Shown: one piece after another, positions 1 through 10,049 of the stretch
Layout of the letters: each line of letters begins with the position of its first letter
Numbering within the stretch: the stretch's first letter is position 1
Assembly: GCF_001517105.1 (NCBI RefSeq)
Contig: NZ_LPVF01000009.1
Coordinates: 427,742 to 491,741 of the forward strand
From: Bacillus halotolerans
GTDB taxonomy: Bacteria; Bacillota; Bacilli; Bacillales; Bacillaceae
Direction of reading: 5' to 3'
Length of the DNA: 64,000 bases
The notes under the pieces: model-generated
What the model was told of the DNA's origin: nothing
Database searches by the model: none
The model's input: only the letters and a program-made list of their open reading frames with translations
Position numbers and translations under genes: made by a program

Positions 1-1
1 G

Positions 2-334
2 TTTACGTTAACATTTACGGCTCCTTATAAAATTGCCGGCCTCATTACGATTCTCTTTATGGGCTTGCTGGCCTTTATGAATGTGCCCGGCCTGCAAGTA
101 TATGTCGTCATGCTGGCTGAACGTTTTGTACCGAGCGCAGTAGACGTAGCATCCGCGATTAATATTGCAGCATTTAACGCAGGAATTGCCCTAGGATCTT
201 TTTTGGGAGGCGTGATTACCGATTCCATCGGACTGATTCATACCGCGTGGATTGGAGCTTTAATGGTAGCAGGAGCCGTCATCTTAACAGGCTGGAGCCG
301 TCTTCTGGAAAAACAGGATCGGCAGGCAGCCTAA
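2..334 (+). CDS. ytbD: MFS transporter, C-terminal part (YtbD)
   Basis: The reading frame is open from the window edge and ends in TAA just before ytbE, so only the last ~110 residues are present. It shows hydrophobic stretches with small-residue packing (GIALGSFLGG) typical of the last helices of a DHA1-type major facilitator drug/sugar efflux permease, and a short charged cytoplasmic tail. The identity as YtbD rests on the position directly upstream of ytbE, as in B. subtilis, and on the sequence type. It probably shares a transcript with ytbE (24 bp gap). Substrate is unknown. Confidence 0.85.
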   Translation, partial: FTLTFTAPYKIAGLITILFMGLLAFMNVPGLQVYVVMLAERFVPSAVDVASAINIAAFNAGIALGSFLGGVITDSIGLIHTAWIGALMVAGAVILTGWSRLLEKQDRQAA

Positions 335-357
335 CATTTCAATAGGAGGAAACAAAC

Positions 358-1200
358 ATGACAACACATTTACAAGCAGCAGCAACACTTCATAACGGGG
401 TGAAAATGCCGTGGTTCGGCCTCGGAGTATTCCAAGTGGAAGAAGGATCAGAACTCGTCAGTGCGGTGAAAACAGCCATTGTTCACGGTTACCGCAGTAT
501 TGATACTGCCGCTATCTACGGAAATGAAGCGGGAGTCGGGGAAGGCTTGCGGCAAGGAATTGAAGAAGCCGGCATCTCCAGAGAGGATCTATTTGTCACA
601 TCAAAAGTGTGGAATGCGGATTTAGGGTATGAGGAAACATTGGCGGCATTTGAAACAAGCCTGTCAAAACTCGGTTTGGAATATTTAGATCTATACCTCA
701 TTCACTGGCCTGTGGAAGGCAAATATAAAGAAGCTTGGAGAGCACTTGAAACACTGTATAAAGAAGGCCGTGTCAAAGCGATCGGAGTGAGCAATTTCCA
801 AATCCACCACCTGAAGGATCTGCTGAAGGGTGCTGAAATGAAGCCTATGATCAACCAAGTGGAATTCCACCCGCGCCTTACGCAAAAAGAGCTGATGGAT
901 TATTGCAAGAAGCAAGGCATTCAAATGGAAGCATGGTCACCTTTAATGCAGGGACAATTGCTTGATCATCCCGAGCTGACAGACATCGCAAAATCATATA
1001 ACAAATCCGTCGCGCAAATCATTTTACGCTGGGATTTACAGCACGGCGTCATCACCATTCCTAAATCTACAAAGGAACATCGAATTAAAGCGAACGCGAA
1101 CATATTTGATTTTGAATTATCACAGGATGACATGAACCGAATTGATGCGTTAAATGAAAATCTGCGCGTGGGTCCTGATCCGGACAATTTTGATTTTTAA
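358..1200 (+). CDS. ytbE: Aldo/keto reductase YtbE
   Basis: This 280-residue protein is a complete single-domain aldo/keto reductase of the (beta/alpha)8 barrel type, which reduces aldehydes and ketones with NADPH in the cytoplasm. The family signature is visible: DTAAIYGNE holds the catalytic Asp and Tyr, the catalytic Lys lies in SKVWN, the His in LIHWP, and the cofactor-binding end contains IPKSTKEHR. The strong ribosome site AGGAGG lies 7 bases before the ATG. It follows ytbD closely and is closed by a hairpin terminator shared with the convergent coaE. Physiological substrate cannot be told from sequence. Confidence 0.93.
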   Translation: MTTHLQAAATLHNGVKMPWFGLGVFQVEEGSELVSAVKTAIVHGYRSIDTAAIYGNEAGVGEGLRQGIEEAGISREDLFVTSKVWNADLGYEETLAAFETSLSKLGLEYLDLYLIHWPVEGKYKEAWRALETLYKEGRVKAIGVSNFQIHHLKDLLKGAEMKPMINQVEFHPRLTQKELMDYCKKQGIQMEAWSPLMQGQLLDHPELTDIAKSYNKSVAQIILRWDLQHGVITIPKSTKEHRIKANANIFDFELSQDDMNRIDALNENLRVGPDPDNFDF

Positions 1201-1208
1201 TCACAAAA

Positions 1209-1235
1209 ACACCGTTCATAATGAACGGTGTTTTG
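1209..1235. terminator. Bidirectional terminator between ytbE and coaE
   Basis: The arms caccgttcat and atgaacggtg form a perfect stem, flanked by A-rich sequence on the left and TTTTG on the right, so it can end transcripts from both convergent genes. Confidence 0.85.
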
Positions 1236-1829
1236 TTATGCCCAGCAGCTGAGAATTTCCTCAAGCTGCTGTTTTGTCTCTTCCAGTGTGCCGCTATTAT
1301 CTATAACGTTATCCGCTCTTGACACTTTTTCCTCTAATGGCATTTGGGAGCGGATCCGGCTAAGCGCTTCTTCCACCGTTAATTGGTTGCGCTTGGTCAG
1401 GCGTTCAAGCTGAAGCTCTTTTGTCACACTGACCACAATAATTTTATCCACTAAAGACTCCAATTTGCTTTCGAACAAAAGCGGAATATCTAATACTACA
1501 AATGTCTCCTGATTTGCAATGGACTCATCACGCCGCTTGAGCATTTCCTCTCTGACCGCAGGATGAACAATTGAATTCAAAGCAAGACGCTTCTGTTCAT
1601 TTGTAAAGACCAGCGCCCCAAGCTTTCTTCTGTCTATATCACCATTTTCGAGCAGAATGTCTTCACCAAATTCGTCAATGATCTGCCGGTAGGCCGGCAT
1701 CCCTATTTCTACCGCTTGTTTTGCAATGATATCCGCATCTATGACAGTGATTCCTTTATCTATCAGCATATTGGCAACCGTACTTTTGCCGCTTGCTATT
1801 CCTCCCGTTAAACCAATGACTAAGGTCAA
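1236..1829 (-). CDS. coaE: Dephospho-CoA kinase
   Basis: CoaE phosphorylates dephospho-CoA in the last step of coenzyme A synthesis. The P-loop [11 protein letters not shown] sits at the N-terminus, followed by the [10 protein letters not shown] motif and the lid region with [12 protein letters not shown]. The longest frame starts with GTG at 1838, but that codon lies inside the Shine-Dalgarno AAGGAGTG; the TTG at 1829 is correctly spaced and gives the 197 residues known for the B. subtilis protein. It is the last gene of the polA-mutM-ytaF-coaE series, 15 bp after ytaF. Confidence 0.93.
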   Translation of the reverse strand: MTLVIGLTGGIASGKSTVANMLIDKGITVIDADIIAKQAVEIGMPAYRQIIDEFGEDILLENGDIDRRKLGALVFTNEQKRLALNSIVHPAVREEMLKRRDESIANQETFVVLDIPLLFESKLESLVDKIIVVSVTKELQLERLTKRNQLTVEEALSRIRSQMPLEEKVSRADNVIDNSGTLEETKQQLEEILSCWA

Positions 1830-1844
1830 GAGATCCACTCCTTT

Positions 1845-2477
1845 TTACAATTTCCAGAGCCCGATCGTGATCAGCAGAAGCCCCGGCAAAAACGCCATTT
1901 TATCGATCCATCTCCATTTAGACAGAATATGGCCGGCATTGATGCCGACTGACACAAACAGCGAACTCATCATCGCGACGGTTATGCTCATCGCAATGGG
2001 GGAAAAACCGAGAATGGCTGCTCCCATACCTGCTCCGAAGGCATCAATCGACAGGGCGAATCCCAATAACACCGCTTCAATTCCATTAATCACACCAGAT
2101 TTGTCGATATCCGCACTCATCGGTTTTCTCAAAATATGGATCACAATGCCCAATGACCGAACCTCTAAATTAAGCAGCGTTTTTTCATGCAATAAGTAGT
2201 CTTTGTCTTTTGCCGGCCTGAAAAATTGATATAAAACCCACACGCCGATCCCAACCAATATTAACCCGCCGAGCTTCTCAGTCACATACACGGGAAAAAA
2301 CTTGGTGAGAAAGCTTCCGATCAGCATGGATATAAACATAACAGTGCCGGAACAGAAGGCAATGACAATTATGGCTTTTAGCGGTATCTTCATTTTTCGC
2401 AATCCATACGTAAACCCGACTGAAAAACTGTCCAAGCTGACAGCTAACGCCAGCAGCAGTATAGAAACCATTTGCAT
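1845..2477 (-). CDS. ytaF: Sporulation membrane protein YtaF (MntP-like)
   Basis: This 210-residue protein has about six membrane helices arranged as two repeats, each beginning with an Asp-containing helix (AVSLDSFSVG near the N-terminus and ALSIDAFGAG in the second half). That layout matches the MntP/YtaF family of putative cation exporters; YtaF is known in B. subtilis as a sporulation membrane protein, while its transport activity is not established. The ribosome site AAAGGAAG precedes the ATG. It lies 171 bp downstream of mutM. Confidence 0.9.
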   Translation of the reverse strand: MQMVSILLLALAVSLDSFSVGFTYGLRKMKIPLKAIIVIAFCSGTVMFISMLIGSFLTKFFPVYVTEKLGGLILVGIGVWVLYQFFRPAKDKDYLLHEKTLLNLEVRSLGIVIHILRKPMSADIDKSGVINGIEAVLLGFALSIDAFGAGMGAAILGFSPIAMSITVAMMSSLFVSVGINAGHILSKWRWIDKMAFLPGLLLITIGLWKL

Positions 2478-2648
2478 ATCCGTTTCTTCCTTTCTGTTGG
2501 TGCTCTTGTATCAGATGTTAAATGCCCGGAGATTCATCACAATCATGTATATGGAAAAGTGAAAAATCCGTGTTTCCGAAAAACGGCACTTCCTCTATTA
2601 CAGAGTTACTGATATATGCACCGACAGCTTGGACGATGAAGCATTCCT

Positions 2649-3476
2649 CTATTTTTTCTGGCACTTGGCGCAAAAATGTGTGCCTCTGCCTCCGACGACA
2701 ATTTTGGTAATCATGGTGCCGCAATTTTTGCAGGGCTCATCTTTTTTCCCGTACACAAAATGCTGCAGCTGAAACATTCCGATTTCTCCTTGGGAATTGA
2801 TATACGACCGGACAGTGCTTCCACCGGCATCAATCGCTTCCTGAAGGGTATTTTTAATTTCAGCATGAAGTTTTTTGATTTTTTTATCTGATAGCTGGTT
2901 TGCTTTTGTCTCAGGATGGACGCCCGCTCTGAACAGAGCCTCGTCCACATAAATGTTCCCGAGTCCGACGACCGTTTTCTGATCCAGAAGAGCGGTTTTG
3001 ACAGCTCGGTTTGTTTTCGCCAGCCGTGCTTTCAAATACGCACTCGTAAATTCTTCTGCATCCGGTTCGGGTCCGAGCTGAGAAAGCGGCAGCTCCCCTG
3101 CTTCCTCTCCCGGTTTAAATAAATGCATGGTTCCGAATTTCCGAACGTCCCTGTAACGCAGCTGGGTTCCGTCCGTCATCGTAAATATGACATGCACGTG
3201 TTTATCGTCCGGCTCCTCCTCTTGGTGAAGCCCGTACTTCCCTTCCATACGAAGGTGGGAGACCATGACATAATGATCCAAGTAAAACAGCAAAAACTTT
3301 CCCCGTCTTCCGATAGACTGGATGGTTTCTCCTGCTAAGTTTCGCGCAAATTCCTCCGGTTCGGCAGGCCGTTTGATGATATTCGGCCATCTGATCTCTA
3401 CCGATTTGATTGTTTTTCCTCTTACAAGCCCGGTCAGAGTGCGCCGGACAGTTTCAACCTCTGGTAATTCCGGCAC
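2649..3476 (-). CDS. mutM: Formamidopyrimidine-DNA glycosylase
   Basis: MutM (Fpg) removes 8-oxoguanine and other oxidised purines and nicks the abasic site. The start was moved from an upstream ATG to the GTG at 3476 because catalysis uses the N-terminal proline left after Met removal: the protein must begin (M)PELPEVE. The Shine-Dalgarno AAGGAAGTG fits this start. The C-terminus carries the four-cysteine zinc finger (CKNCG ... CAKC), and the helix-two-turn-helix with GLGNIYVDEAL is present. Length 275 residues is normal. It begins 24 bp after polA, so replication repair synthesis and base excision are co-expressed. Confidence 0.95.
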   Translation of the reverse strand: MPELPEVETVRRTLTGLVRGKTIKSVEIRWPNIIKRPAEPEEFARNLAGETIQSIGRRGKFLLFYLDHYVMVSHLRMEGKYGLHQEEEPDDKHVHVIFTMTDGTQLRYRDVRKFGTMHLFKPGEEAGELPLSQLGPEPDAEEFTSAYLKARLAKTNRAVKTALLDQKTVVGLGNIYVDEALFRAGVHPETKANQLSDKKIKKLHAEIKNTLQEAIDAGGSTVRSYINSQGEIGMFQLQHFVYGKKDEPCKNCGTMITKIVVGGRGTHFCAKCQKK

Positions 3477-3500
3477 ATCCATCACTTCCTTTATCTCTGT

Positions 3501-6143
3501 TTATTTCGCATCGTACCAGGATGGGCCTGAAGCAAAGTCCACCTTTAACGGCACATCTAATGCAAGCGCATGCTCCATCACTTCTGGAACAAGCTTTTCA
3601 AGTATTTTAATTTCTTCCTTCGGCGCTTCAAAAATCAATTCATCGTGGACTTGAAGCAGCAATCTTGTCTTCAGCTGCTTTTCTTTCAGCTTGGCTGCCA
3701 TATCAATCATGGCTTTTTTAATAATATCCGCGGCACTTCCTTGAATCGGCGTATTCATTGCCGTCCGCTCCGCAAAGCTGCGGATATTAAAGTTTCGGCT
3801 CGTCAGTTCAGGGATGTAGCGGCGGCGATGCAGCAGCGTGGTTACGTAGCCTTTTTGCTTCGCGTCCTGCACCGAGTCCTCCATATACGCTTTGACGCCC
3901 TGGAAGCTTTCCAAATATCGGTCGATGAATGCCCCGGCTTCTTTCCGCGTAATGCCGAGATTCTGTGAAAGCCCGTAATCACTGATGCCGTATACGATCC
4001 CGAAGTTGACCGCTTTCGCCTGGCGTCTCATCGCCGATGTCACTTCATCCTCAGCAACATGGAACACATCCATTGCTGTTTTTGTATGAATATCCATGTC
4101 GTTTGTAAAGGCTTCGATCAAATTTTCATCCTTTGAAATGTGGGCAAGCACCCGCAGCTCGATTTGCGAGTAATCAGCAGCAAAAATGAGCCAGTCTTTT
4201 TCAGACGGAACAAAGGCCTGACGGATCTTGCGCCCTTCCTCAAGCCTGATCGGTATGTTTTGCAGGTTCGGATCGGTCGAGCTGAGGCGCCCTGTTTGCG
4301 TTAAGGCTTGGTTAAAGCGTGTATGCACCTTGTGTGTATCTTTTCTTGTCACCTTTAAAAGCCCTTCGATGTATGTCGATTGCAGCTTGCCGATTTGTCT
4401 GTACTGCAAAATATAGTCAACAATATCATGTTTGTCAGCCAGCTTTTCAAGCACATCAGCAGACGTTGAATAGCCTGTTTTCGTTTTCTTCACAACTGGC
4501 AGGCCGATCTTTTCAAACAGGATGACGCCGAGCTGTTTAGGAGAATTGATATTAAACGACTCTCCCGCAATATCATGAATTTTTTCTTCATATTCCTTCA
4601 GCTTGGCGCTCAGTTCTTCTCCCATTCGTTTTAAGCGGTCAACATCAACCTTAACGCCCGTTGATTCCATTTCTCCGAGAATAAGCGCCAGCGGCATTTC
4701 CAGCTCCTCAAACAATTCAAGCTGATCGTTGTTCTCCAGCTCCTGAACGAGCTTTTCCCGGAGGCTTTGAATGGCTAAGGCCTTTCTGACGAGATGCTCA
4801 GACAGTTCGCCTTCTGCCGGCACTGCGCGTTTTGCTCCCTTGCCGTAAACTGATTCATCGCTTGAAACGATGTGCAAGCCGTAATCCTTAGCCACACTGG
4901 CAACGTCGTCATACGAATTGCCCGGATTAATGATATAAGCGGCAAGAAGCGTATCAAACTCCGCACCTTTCAGCTCAATGCCCTGCCAGCGCAAAGCCAC
5001 GACAGCCCGCTTGCTGTCAAAGACCCATTTTTTCTGATCGTCATTTTCCACCCATTCTTTAAACACATCAGACTCGACAGCAGCGTCTTTTGGAATAAAG
5101 TAGGCTCCCGTTTCGTTCACTATTGAAAAACCGAGAATCGGCACTTCATGATAATTATCGCCAATCTGTTCAACGACAAATGCAGATGGAGAAACCAATA
5201 TATCGCTAGTCACATCGGTGACTGTTTTGACATCAATTTCTTCTAACAACTGATCCTGCTCCGCCTCTACACCGTCTTCCCCGAGCCGTTCAAGAAGCGT
5301 ATTGAACCCAAGGTCCTTAAAGATGGCAATGACCTGTTCACGATTAAAGCCTTGATATTCCAGACCCGAAACGGACACCTCAATCGGCGCATCGGTCATA
5401 ATCGTTGCCAATTCCTTGCTCATCAAGGCCTGATCCTTAAATTCTTCAAGCTTTTCCTTGAGTTTTTTTCCGCTTACCTCATCAATTGATTCGAGAAGCT
5501 TTTCAACAGAATGGAATTGCTTTAACAGCTTAATCGCGGTTTTTTCCCCGACACCAGGCACACCCGGTATGTTGTCAGAAGAATCCCCCATTAAACCCTT
5601 CATATCAATAATTTGGTCAGGCGTGAGTCCGTATTTCTCCCGGACGTGCTCTGGTGTGTAAAACTCAACATCGGTAATTCCTTTTCTCGTAATGGCAACC
5701 GTCGTCTGATCTGTTGCCAGCTGTGTTAAATCCTTATCTCCCGAGAAAACCTTTACCTCAAAGCCGTCTTTTTCAGCCGATTTGGCGAGTGTGCCGATAA
5801 TGTCGTCAGCTTCGTATTGTTCCAGTTCGTAGCGGCTGATTTGATAGGAATCAAGCAGCTCGCGGATAAACGGCATTTGTTCTGAAAGCTCAGGCGGGGT
5901 TTTCTGTCTTCCGCCTTTATACTCTTTAAATGTGCCGTGACGAAACGTCGTTTTCCCGGCATCAAACGCGACCAGCATATGCGTCGGCTTTTCATCCTCA
6001 AGCATTTTCATCAAAATCATCGCAAAACCGTAAACCGCATTTGTATGAATTCCTTTATCATTGCTTAACAGCGGCAATGCGAAAAACGCCCGGTAAGCGA
6101 GACTGTTTCCGTCTACAAGCACTAATTTTTTTCGTTCCGTCAT
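3501..6143 (-). CDS. polA: DNA polymerase I
   Basis: This 880-residue protein fills gaps in repair and removes RNA primers. Residues 1-~290 form the 5'-3' nuclease domain (VDGNSLAYRAFFALP; GLMGDSSDNIPGVPGVGEKTA). Residues ~300-470 resemble the 3'-5' exonuclease fold but, as in other Bacillus PolA proteins, lack the acidic metal-binding set. The C-terminal half is the family A polymerase with motif A (DYSQIELRV), the O-helix (RRQAKAVNFGIVYG) and motif C (QVHDELIFE). An AGGAGG site precedes the ATG. It heads the polA-mutM-ytaF-coaE series and is separated from phoR by a terminator. Confidence 0.97.
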   Translation of the reverse strand: MTERKKLVLVDGNSLAYRAFFALPLLSNDKGIHTNAVYGFAMILMKMLEDEKPTHMLVAFDAGKTTFRHGTFKEYKGGRQKTPPELSEQMPFIRELLDSYQISRYELEQYEADDIIGTLAKSAEKDGFEVKVFSGDKDLTQLATDQTTVAITRKGITDVEFYTPEHVREKYGLTPDQIIDMKGLMGDSSDNIPGVPGVGEKTAIKLLKQFHSVEKLLESIDEVSGKKLKEKLEEFKDQALMSKELATIMTDAPIEVSVSGLEYQGFNREQVIAIFKDLGFNTLLERLGEDGVEAEQDQLLEEIDVKTVTDVTSDILVSPSAFVVEQIGDNYHEVPILGFSIVNETGAYFIPKDAAVESDVFKEWVENDDQKKWVFDSKRAVVALRWQGIELKGAEFDTLLAAYIINPGNSYDDVASVAKDYGLHIVSSDESVYGKGAKRAVPAEGELSEHLVRKALAIQSLREKLVQELENNDQLELFEELEMPLALILGEMESTGVKVDVDRLKRMGEELSAKLKEYEEKIHDIAGESFNINSPKQLGVILFEKIGLPVVKKTKTGYSTSADVLEKLADKHDIVDYILQYRQIGKLQSTYIEGLLKVTRKDTHKVHTRFNQALTQTGRLSSTDPNLQNIPIRLEEGRKIRQAFVPSEKDWLIFAADYSQIELRVLAHISKDENLIEAFTNDMDIHTKTAMDVFHVAEDEVTSAMRRQAKAVNFGIVYGISDYGLSQNLGITRKEAGAFIDRYLESFQGVKAYMEDSVQDAKQKGYVTTLLHRRRYIPELTSRNFNIRSFAERTAMNTPIQGSAADIIKKAMIDMAAKLKEKQLKTRLLLQVHDELIFEAPKEEIKILEKLVPEVMEHALALDVPLKVDFASGPSWYDAK

Positions 6144-6261
6144 TCAATATCCTCCTAAGAAGCAGCAGCTTCCATTCATCTCATAATAATAGTCTTTAGC
6201 TTCTCTTATTTTAACAAAGTTCAATTTGAAAGGAAAATACGCGAACCGATGAGAACACACA

Positions 6262-6292
6262 AAAAAGGACGGGAACACAAAAAGGTTCCCGC
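6262..6292 (-). terminator. Terminator after phoPR
   Basis: Read leftward, the hairpin cgggaac/gttcccg is followed by TCCTTTTTTGT. It should separate phoPR transcripts from polA. Confidence 0.8.
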
Positions 6293-6386
6293 CGTCAAAA
6301 TTGGCTCCTTGGATGAAGGGGTTCTACTACATCCTACCAGCATAGGTTTAACAGTGCATGAAGATATTGTTAAAGCTTTGTAAACA

Positions 6387-8126
6387 TTAAACAGGCTTTT
6401 CAGCAGCCCGCTTCAGCGTCACTGTAAACACAGTGCCTCTGCCCGGCTCGCTTGTCACATCGATTTTGCCTTCATGAGCCTCTATTAAATGCTTTACAAT
6501 CGCAAGACCGAGACCGGTCCCGCCTGAGTTTCTGCTTCTGTCTTTATCAACGCGGTAAAACCGTTCAAAGATGCGGGGAATTTCTTCTTTCTGGATGCCA
6601 ATCCCGGTATCGGAAACTTCGATTTGAATCTCTGTTTCTCCCGGTTTGACATTGATAGCTACCGAACCCTTCTCCGGTGTATAGGTTAATGCATTGTTTA
6701 CGAGATTCAAAAACACCTGTTTCAGCCGGTACGGGTCGCCCGCTACATAGAGAGGGTCTTTCGGAACATTCAGCTGTAAAGAGATACCTCTCTCCGTCGC
6801 TTTATGCTTAAGTAGCGTTTCAATATCAGCCAGCATTTTCGCTGCATCGAACGTTTCGATGCTGAGCGTAAAGTTTTGCTGCTCAATCTTAGAAAGATCA
6901 AGCAAATCCTGCACCAATGACTGAAGCCTTTTGCTTTCCTTTAAAATAATCGAGAGAAATTCTGAAAGCGCCTCTTTGTCCTCCATTGCCCCGTCTAATA
7001 GCGTTTCCGTAAACCCTTTGATCGATGTAATCGGCGTTTTCAGCTCGTGGGAAACATTGGCCACAAAATCTTTTCTCATCTGCTCTAATTTTTTCGTTTC
7101 CGTCATGTCATGAAAAACGAGCACGATCCCTTTCCATTCATCATCCGGCCCCATAATAGGAACGCCGTCCACTTCAAAATAACGCCTTTCAATTTTGATC
7201 GGAAGCCTTAATAGCTTGCATTTCTTCGTCTCAGTCATAAAAATCTCTTCGACAAGCTGAATCACTTCTTCATGTTCAAATGCATCATGATAAAGACGGC
7301 GCAGCATCTGATTCGGATTGACATGAAACTGCTTCGCGTAAGACCTGTTGACGAGATTGATAAAACCTCTTCCATCAATCATAATCAGCCCGGAGCCGAT
7401 GTTTTCAATGACAGTCAGCAGGCGGTCGCGCTGCATTTCCTGCGTCCTCGTCATTTCCATCAGATCAACAGCAAGGCTGTTCATGGCCCGGCCAAGCTTG
7501 TCAGAACGCCTGATATAACCGCCGTATGTACGGGCATCGTAATTCCCCTTGGACAGCTCTGTTGCCATGTTTGTGGCTGCTTCAATAGATCTTTTGTAGC
7601 GAGAGGTCATATTAGAATAAAAGAAAACAATAATAATAAAAGCGGTACAAAGACTGGCCGTCAGCATGCCCCACATCTCGCCATTCAGACCCGAGCTTTC
7701 TTCACGGGAAGTAAGCAGCACATACCCAGTTTTTTCGCCTTTGCTCCTAAGCGAAAGCCCATAATAAAGCATGTTCTCCTCTTTTTCGAGAACTCCCTCA
7801 TGACCGGAGACAAGCGCCTGAATCTGTGAAGAATCCGCCGCGCTGCCGTCAGACCCGTACAGCACCTTTCCTTCTGTATCGATCACGGACGCTTCTACAT
7901 CAAGCGCACTGCCTGCATCTTTAATGACTTTCTCATTTGCCTGGTCATTCAGATTGCCGGCATCAAGCAGCGAAGCCATGTATTTGGCTTCCTTTTCAAT
8001 GTGTTCCTCCGATTTTTTTTGATCAGAAGATTCAAAGAGCTGCTGTAAAAACAGCCCGAGTACACTAAACACCACAATCATACAGACAACGAGCACAGAA
8101 AAAAGGCGCACACGATATTTAATCAT
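6387..8126 (-). CDS. phoR: Phosphate sensor histidine kinase PhoR
   Basis: PhoR senses phosphate limitation and phosphorylates PhoP. The 579-residue protein has an N-terminal membrane helix, an extracytoplasmic sensor of about 120 residues, a second helix ([17 protein letters not shown]), a HAMP-like segment, a PAS domain ([15 protein letters not shown]), the phospho-acceptor histidine in [16 protein letters not shown], and the ATPase domain with N, G1 and G2 boxes ([26 protein letters not shown]). It overlaps phoP by 8 bases, which suggests translational coupling. Confidence 0.96.
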   Translation of the reverse strand: MIKYRVRLFSVLVVCMIVVFSVLGLFLQQLFESSDQKKSEEHIEKEAKYMASLLDAGNLNDQANEKVIKDAGSALDVEASVIDTEGKVLYGSDGSAADSSQIQALVSGHEGVLEKEENMLYYGLSLRSKGEKTGYVLLTSREESSGLNGEMWGMLTASLCTAFIIIVFFYSNMTSRYKRSIEAATNMATELSKGNYDARTYGGYIRRSDKLGRAMNSLAVDLMEMTRTQEMQRDRLLTVIENIGSGLIMIDGRGFINLVNRSYAKQFHVNPNQMLRRLYHDAFEHEEVIQLVEEIFMTETKKCKLLRLPIKIERRYFEVDGVPIMGPDDEWKGIVLVFHDMTETKKLEQMRKDFVANVSHELKTPITSIKGFTETLLDGAMEDKEALSEFLSIILKESKRLQSLVQDLLDLSKIEQQNFTLSIETFDAAKMLADIETLLKHKATERGISLQLNVPKDPLYVAGDPYRLKQVFLNLVNNALTYTPEKGSVAINVKPGETEIQIEVSDTGIGIQKEEIPRIFERFYRVDKDRSRNSGGTGLGLAIVKHLIEAHEGKIDVTSEPGRGTVFTVTLKRAAEKPV

Positions 8127-8841
8127 TCATTTTTGGCTCCTCCAATTTATACCCCAATCCCCTAATGGTTTTAATATAGATCGGTTTTTTTGTATTCGTT
8201 TCAATTTTGTCTCGAAGATGGCTGATATGCACATCAACAATTCTCGTATCTCCGGCAAAATCGTAATTCCAGACAGCACTTAAAAGCAAATCTCTCGTCA
8301 GCACTCTGCCTTTATGTCTGCCTAAATACAAAAGCAGCTCAAATTCTTTCGGTGTCAGCTCAAGCTGATTTTCTTTAAAATAAGCTTCATAATGATCGGG
8401 CAGAATCTTCAAATCGCCGATAACAATTTGTCCTTCTGTTTCCTCGTTTTTCATATCATTAGAGGGCGCAGCCATTTCAGAACGCCTTAAAATAGCTTTT
8501 ACCCTTGCATTGACTTCTCGAGGGCTGAACGGCTTGGTCATATAATCATCAGCACCAAGCTCAAGCCCTAATACTTTGTCAAATTCTTCATCCTTCGCTG
8601 TCAGCATCAAAATAGGAAACATGAGTTTTTGCTGTCTCAGCTGCTTGCATACTTCAATTCCATCCAGCTTTGGAAGCATCACATCAAGCACAATTAAATC
8701 AGGATTTTCTGTTTCCGCTCTTTTGAGTGCTTCTTCTCCATCCGAAGCAGTAATAACCTCATAGCCTGATCGCTCCAAATTGTACTGCAAAAGTGTAACG
8801 ATAGATTCTTCATCATCCACAACTAAAATTTTCTTGTTCAT
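8119..8841 (-). CDS. phoP: Phosphate response regulator PhoP
   Basis: PhoP is the OmpR-type transcription factor of the phosphate-starvation regulon. The receiver domain has the acidic pair DD at 9-10, the phosphorylated Asp53 in VLDVMLP and Lys in TKPFSP; the C-terminal winged helix contains [13 protein letters not shown] and [10 protein letters not shown]. Length 240 is standard. It is the first gene of phoPR; a cre-like site and a sigma-A-type promoter lie upstream. Confidence 0.96.
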   Translation of the reverse strand: MNKKILVVDDEESIVTLLQYNLERSGYEVITASDGEEALKRAETENPDLIVLDVMLPKLDGIEVCKQLRQQKLMFPILMLTAKDEEFDKVLGLELGADDYMTKPFSPREVNARVKAILRRSEMAAPSNDMKNEETEGQIVIGDLKILPDHYEAYFKENQLELTPKEFELLLYLGRHKGRVLTRDLLLSAVWNYDFAGDTRIVDVHISHLRDKIETNTKKPIYIKTIRGLGYKLEEPKMND

Positions 8842-8917
8842 GCTGTGCCTCCAGTATCTTAATTCCCCGACATCCTATTTCTCTATTTTATGTCATCTTA
8901 CCATGTTTCATGATTTT

Positions 8918-8946
8918 ATTTTAACGAAAGCCGGACATTCCGACAA
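8918..8946 (-). promoter_or_regulatory. Candidate sigma-A promoter of phoPR
   Basis: On the minus strand TTGTCG and TAAAAT are separated by exactly 17 bases, about 80 bases before the phoP start. phoPR is known to have several promoters; this one is inferred from hexamer match only. Confidence 0.45.
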
Positions 8947-9000
8947 TTCGCCTTTTACATCATTTTAAAAGAAAAATACAAGAGGCAGCTGAGGAATAGG

Positions 9001-9014
9001 GGGAAGCGCTTTCA
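9001..9014 (-). promoter_or_regulatory. cre site upstream of phoPR (CcpA)
   Basis: The minus strand reads TGAAAGCGCTTCCC, a close match to the catabolite-responsive element TGWNANCGNTNWCA. CcpA repression of phoPR through an upstream cre is described in B. subtilis, which supports the assignment. Confidence 0.7.
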
Positions 9015-9027
9015 TTTTGTAATAAAA

Positions 9028-9064
9028 AGAGAAAGGCTTCGATTAAACCAGCCTTTCTCTTTTT
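9028..9064 (-). terminator. Terminator after mdh
   Basis: The arms agagaaaggc and gcctttctct are perfect complements; leftward they are followed by TTTTTATT, ending the citZ-icd-mdh transcript. Confidence 0.85.
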
Positions 9065-9067
9065 ATT

Positions 9068-10006
9068 TTAGGATAATACTTTCATCACATTTTTGACAGA
9101 TTCAACTGATTTATTCAGCTGTTCTTTCTCGTATTCTGTCAATTCAAGCTCAATGATTTGTTCAAGCCCGTTTCCTCCGACAATTGTAGGAACACCAAGG
9201 TAGATGCCTTCATAGCCGTATTCTCCCTCAAGATAAGCAATTGTAGGAAGGACGCGGCGCTGATCTTTTAAGATTGCTTCGATCATTTCTGTCAATGAAG
9301 CCGCAGGCGCATAATACGCGCTTCCATTTCCTAAAAGATTCACGATCTCGCCGCCGCCTTTTCTTGTGCGCTCCACAATCGCGTCAATCCGGTCTTTTGG
9401 AATGAGAGTTTCAAGCGGGATACCGCCAGCATAAGAATAACGTACAAGCGGCACCATATCGTCACCGTGCCCGCCGAGAACAAAACCAGTCACATCTTTC
9501 ACTGACAAGTTTAATTCCTCCGCCACAAACGTTCTGAATCTTGCCGTATCAAGCACACCTGATTGGCCGATCACGCGCTCTTTCGGGAAGCCAGACTCTT
9601 TATATACTGCGTATGTCATTGCATCAACAGGGTTTGTCAAAACCACAATGATAGAGTCAGGAGAATATTTCACGATTTCTCGTGTGACGCTTCTCATAAT
9701 TTTTTCGTTTGTAGAGACTAGATCATCCCTGCTCATACCAGGTTTTCTTGCAATACCGGCTGTAATGACAACAATGTCAGAGCCCGCCGTATCCTCATAA
9801 TTAGATGTACCCGTAATTTTCGCGTCAAAGCCTTGAACCGGGCTGGCTTCCAGCATATCAAGGGCTTTTCCTTTCGTCGGGTTCTCCAATTGCGGGATAT
9901 CAACGAGAACAACGTCCGCCAGCTCTTTTTGAGCGGTTAAGAAAGCTGTTGTCGCTCCGGTAAAACCTGCTCCGATAACAGAAACTTTTTTACGAGTATT
10001 TCCCAT
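9068..10006 (-). CDS. mdh: Malate dehydrogenase
   Basis: Mdh oxidises malate to oxaloacetate with NAD+ in the TCA cycle. The 312-residue protein belongs to the LDH-like malate dehydrogenases: Rossmann motif GAGFTG near residue 12, substrate-binding arginine in [10 protein letters not shown], and the catalytic His in [10 protein letters not shown]. It is the last gene of citZ-icd-mdh, 43 bp after icd, and is followed by a strong terminator. Confidence 0.96.
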   Translation of the reverse strand: MGNTRKKVSVIGAGFTGATTAFLTAQKELADVVLVDIPQLENPTKGKALDMLEASPVQGFDAKITGTSNYEDTAGSDIVVITAGIARKPGMSRDDLVSTNEKIMRSVTREIVKYSPDSIIVVLTNPVDAMTYAVYKESGFPKERVIGQSGVLDTARFRTFVAEELNLSVKDVTGFVLGGHGDDMVPLVRYSYAGGIPLETLIPKDRIDAIVERTRKGGGEIVNLLGNGSAYYAPAASLTEMIEAILKDQRRVLPTIAYLEGEYGYEGIYLGVPTIVGGNGLEQIIELELTEYEKEQLNKSVESVKNVMKVLS

Positions 10007-10049
10007 GTCTCTCTTCTCCTTTATGGCTAATTTTAGGCTGTTTCCTTGC

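Noticed and set aside
2478-2648. A 171-base gap between mutM and ytaF with a minus-strand frame running through it
   Set aside because: The frame overlaps the mutM end in another register, lacks a ribosome site and shows no family features. I see no RNA or hairpin of note.
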